From: Maea johnstoni
Lineage: Eukaryota > Annelida > Polychaeta > Spionida > Magelonidae
Direction: 5' to 3'
Length of the DNA: 64,000 nt
Assembly: GCA_963942565.1 (NCBI GenBank)
Contig: OZ012686.1
Coordinates: 7,197,581 to 7,261,580 of the forward strand
A program made the position numbers and the translations under genes. Below, piece after piece: positions 61,828 to 64,000 of this stretch; position 1 is the stretch's first letter; each line of letters begins with the position of its first letter. The notes below the pieces were generated by a model. That model saw only the letters and a program-made list of their open reading frames with translations. It did no database searches and was not told the DNA's origin.

Positions 61828-61989
61828 TATTTACGAGGACGGCCTAGATTCTAGGCTAAGCACCCCACTACCCCGACACCCTAACCACAACCCCGATAAT
61901 ACCACAAAGTCGTTACCCTGCAGACGTGCCAGCACATGTGCTTTGATTATAAACACACGTCTCTAAATGAAATGACCTCTGTTTTGATG

Positions 61990-62460
61990 GAAAAAATTCT
62001 AGAAAAATATCACCGGAAGGACATAAACATTTTCTTGAAAAACATCTAGAGAAAGACATAAAACATATTCAAAAAATATAAATGTTAAGGCATCAACATT
62101 TTTAGAAAATGTTAACATAATGACACATATGATTTTCCAAGAAAAATATCAATGGAAATAAATAAATCATTTTCTAGAAAATTATCAACAGAAAAACATA
62201 AGCCATTTTATATAATAATAAAGACAGAACGACGCAATACATTTACTTGTTAAAAGTCGACAGAGAGATCTAACACTTCCTTAAGGAAATATATACAACA
62301 AGACATAAAACAGTTTTAAGGTTGTTTTTTTTACCTCGCCTAACCTATGGCTATTTGTCGTAACCACATCAGAGAAATAAGGAGAGAGTATATACTGTAT
62401 AACACATTTTAGAAAGATATCTACATAATGACATAAAACATATCTGAATAATGAAGCTAC
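61990..62460. repeat. Degenerate tandem repeat, about 50 bp
   Basis: AGAAAAATATCAMNGGAA...ACATAAAACATTTT recurs loosely about every 50 bp. Non-coding. Confidence 0.5.
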
Positions 62461-62744
62461 GTAATAACGAACTATTCACAAAGGAAGAGACAAAACATAG
62501 GAGGCCAGTCTTTATATCTACACTATTAGGTGGTATTAGGTTGTTTGATATTGCATTGCTCTCAAATTAAAAGGATAATTACCTGTACGATGGTATGAGA
62601 CAAACATAAATAAATTCGTAATTGTATGTTGTATTGGAAAGAAGAGATCATAAAACCTTGACCACCGGTTCACAGAACCATATGGCGAAAAAAGCATATG
62701 GTGATGTAATTTGAATTTCCATTATCGTCACCTTTTCTGCTATA

Positions 62745-62936
62745 TCTATTAATTCGTGACTAGCCAGTTGTACATGGTGGAGAAAACTGGAGTACCCGTC
62801 GAATACCACCGCCTAGCCCTAAGTCACTGGTAACCCTCTCACATGCCCGGACGGACGGGATTCGAACCCAGGCAATGGGGAGATACAGCTAGCAGTCAGT
62901 GGCAGCCTTAGAACACTCGGCTCTCAGGGCAGGCCC
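62745..62936 (-). mobile_element. tRNA-derived SINE, best reverse copy
   Basis: On the minus strand: A-box-like GAGAGCCGAGTGTTCTAAGG, B-box GGGTTCGAATCCC about 55 bp later, then the tail CCAGTGACTTAGGG and ACGGGTACTCCAGTTTTCTC. The head looks like a class II tRNA (Leu/Ser type). Reference copy for the family in this window. Confidence 0.82.
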
Positions 62937-63179
62937 TGTATGGTAGTACAGCGAAACATTCAATAAATATCTTGAAGACCTCGCCAAGAGAAAAGTGCTT
63001 CAAGTTGGAATTTGGAGGTTATCACTTGAATTACAGAAAACGGAATATTTCGAACTGAAGATAATTTCTTAATTTAAAAATGTAAGACCTCCTAGGTTTT
63101 TCACACTTTTTATTGCAATATATTCCCGGGGGATGATTTCTTTGTTTGCTCTAAATTGGGCATGTTTTGGCACAGTGAC

Positions 63180-63395
63180 GAAGTGGTCTCATGTCTCGAG
63201 TGTCCCAGAAACCCGTTTCTCTGTGACACAAGTCATTCCGGAACAATACTAACAACTCTCCTTCAAATATTTTGTAAAACAACTCTTAAATCCTAAGTTA
63301 TTGTCAAAAATGTCTGAGAAACAGAAACGGAATGGTCTCATGTCTAGAGTGTCCCAGAGACCCGCTTTCCTGTGACACAAGTCACTGCAGGCCAT
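63180..63395. repeat. Direct repeat pair around a family C-like fragment
   Basis: GGTCTCATGTCTCGAGTGTC at 63184 recurs with one change about 151 bp on at 63335. Between them is a reversed family C-like fragment (CTCCTTCAAATATTTTGTAA). Confidence 0.6.
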
Positions 63396-63628
63396 GGCCT
63401 TAAGAGCGAGCGCCCTAACGATTTCCAAATGTTAGAGACATGTCCCAAACACTGGTGGTAGTTCTCTCGCACACGCTTCTCCGCAGATAGGGCCACTACT
63501 ACTACTGTGGGCAAGGGCGTATTAAATATGCCACACCATATCACTCCGCGGCTGATACAGTGTAGCATTCCTTAAGCCTGCCCCCACCACCACCCTCAGA
63601 TATATCGTTGTGGTACAGCAGAACAACG

Positions 63629-63942
63629 CAGGGTCTTAGCCAGGATTTAGAAACTGGGTGCTCAAAATTGGCAATTGTAAAAAATTTGGGTGTCCACATT
63701 TTTAAGGGGGACCACAATATACTCAGATTTCAACCATAAACATGTATAAATTTATCAATATAAGGCATGATATCCTTATACAATGTGATGGGAGTTATAT
63801 GGAGATGAAAATATTTATTTATATGCTTGAGATTGACATTTTAAGAAATTCCTCACAAAATATTTTGGGTGTCCTGAGGGGTGCTTTGGAAGTGTTTGGG
63901 TGTCCAAAAAGACACCCAGACGCCCTGCTGGCTAAGACCATG
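63629..63942 (-). mobile_element. hAT-type MITE (family A), full length with perfect target duplication
   Basis: CAGGGTCTTAGCCAG at the left, CTGGCTAAGACCATG at the right, 314 bp, flanked by GAACAACG on both sides (63621-63628 and 63943-63950). Subterminal GGGTG/CACCC repeats are also inverted. The reference copy for the family. Confidence 0.9.
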
Positions 63943-63955
63943 GAACAACGTACTA

Positions 63956-64000
63956 CTAACCCTTCCAATGCTAAGGCTACTTTTGTCAAAAGCACAAGAA
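63956..64000 (-). mobile_element. TTAA-type MITE (family B), cut by the window edge
   Basis: CTAACCCTTCCAATGCTAAGG then GCTACTTTTGTCAAAAGCAC, the reversed right end of family B. Confidence 0.7.

Overview
The window is nuclear DNA from an animal, most likely a marine invertebrate. It is AT-rich, has GT-AG introns, long (TA)n tracts, tRNA-derived SINEs, many miniature DNA transposons (MITEs) and two 200-base assembly gaps. The species cannot be fixed from the sequence alone. Nothing bacterial, viral or CRISPR-like was seen.

The one clearly recognised host gene is a NEK9-type NIMA-related protein kinase on the minus strand. Seven exons (37875 down to 6123) join in frame, with correct splice phases, into 238 codons. 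They cover the N-terminus and the kinase domain through the conserved SDMW segment. The rest of the kinase domain and the expected RCC1-repeat part lie beyond the left edge or in the gap. Intron 1 is about 20.9 kb and holds most of the repeats. A second gene starts at 52613 on the plus strand: a CpG-rich, TATA-containing promoter is followed by a 40-codon first exon encoding a signal peptide. Its later exons were not found.

Layout. 1-2786: array of 32 copies of an 87-bp unit. 2787-5683: left copy of a segmental duplication, ending at a gap. 6123-9019: NEK9 exons 7 to 4, with MITE-filled introns. 9400-15900: tandem arrays and SINEs in intron 3. 15930-16805: exons 3 and 2. 17993-22107: a 4.1-kb near-perfect palindrome, each arm carrying a gene fragment for an XPG/FEN1-like nuclease; it looks like a fold-back DNA transposon. 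23663-32890: a 4.6-kb unit duplicated in tandem. 33905-36952: right copy of the segmental duplication. 37705-37990: exon 1 and promoter of NEK9. 38000-52000: mostly repeats, including a truncated LINE, four tandem arrays and (TA)n tracts. 52100-52732: start of the secreted or membrane protein gene. 53400-64000: its presumed intron, with a Harbinger-like hairpin MITE, a 2.57-kb inverted-repeat element carrying eight GTTACGGAATCAC iterons, a LINE fragment nested in a SINE, and further MITEs.

The points most worth a second look are the palindromic XPG-bearing element, the iteron-bearing element at 54100-56666, and the direct segmental duplication that flanks the NEK9 kinase exons. Insertions missing from one or the other duplication copy reveal empty sites for four MITEs.
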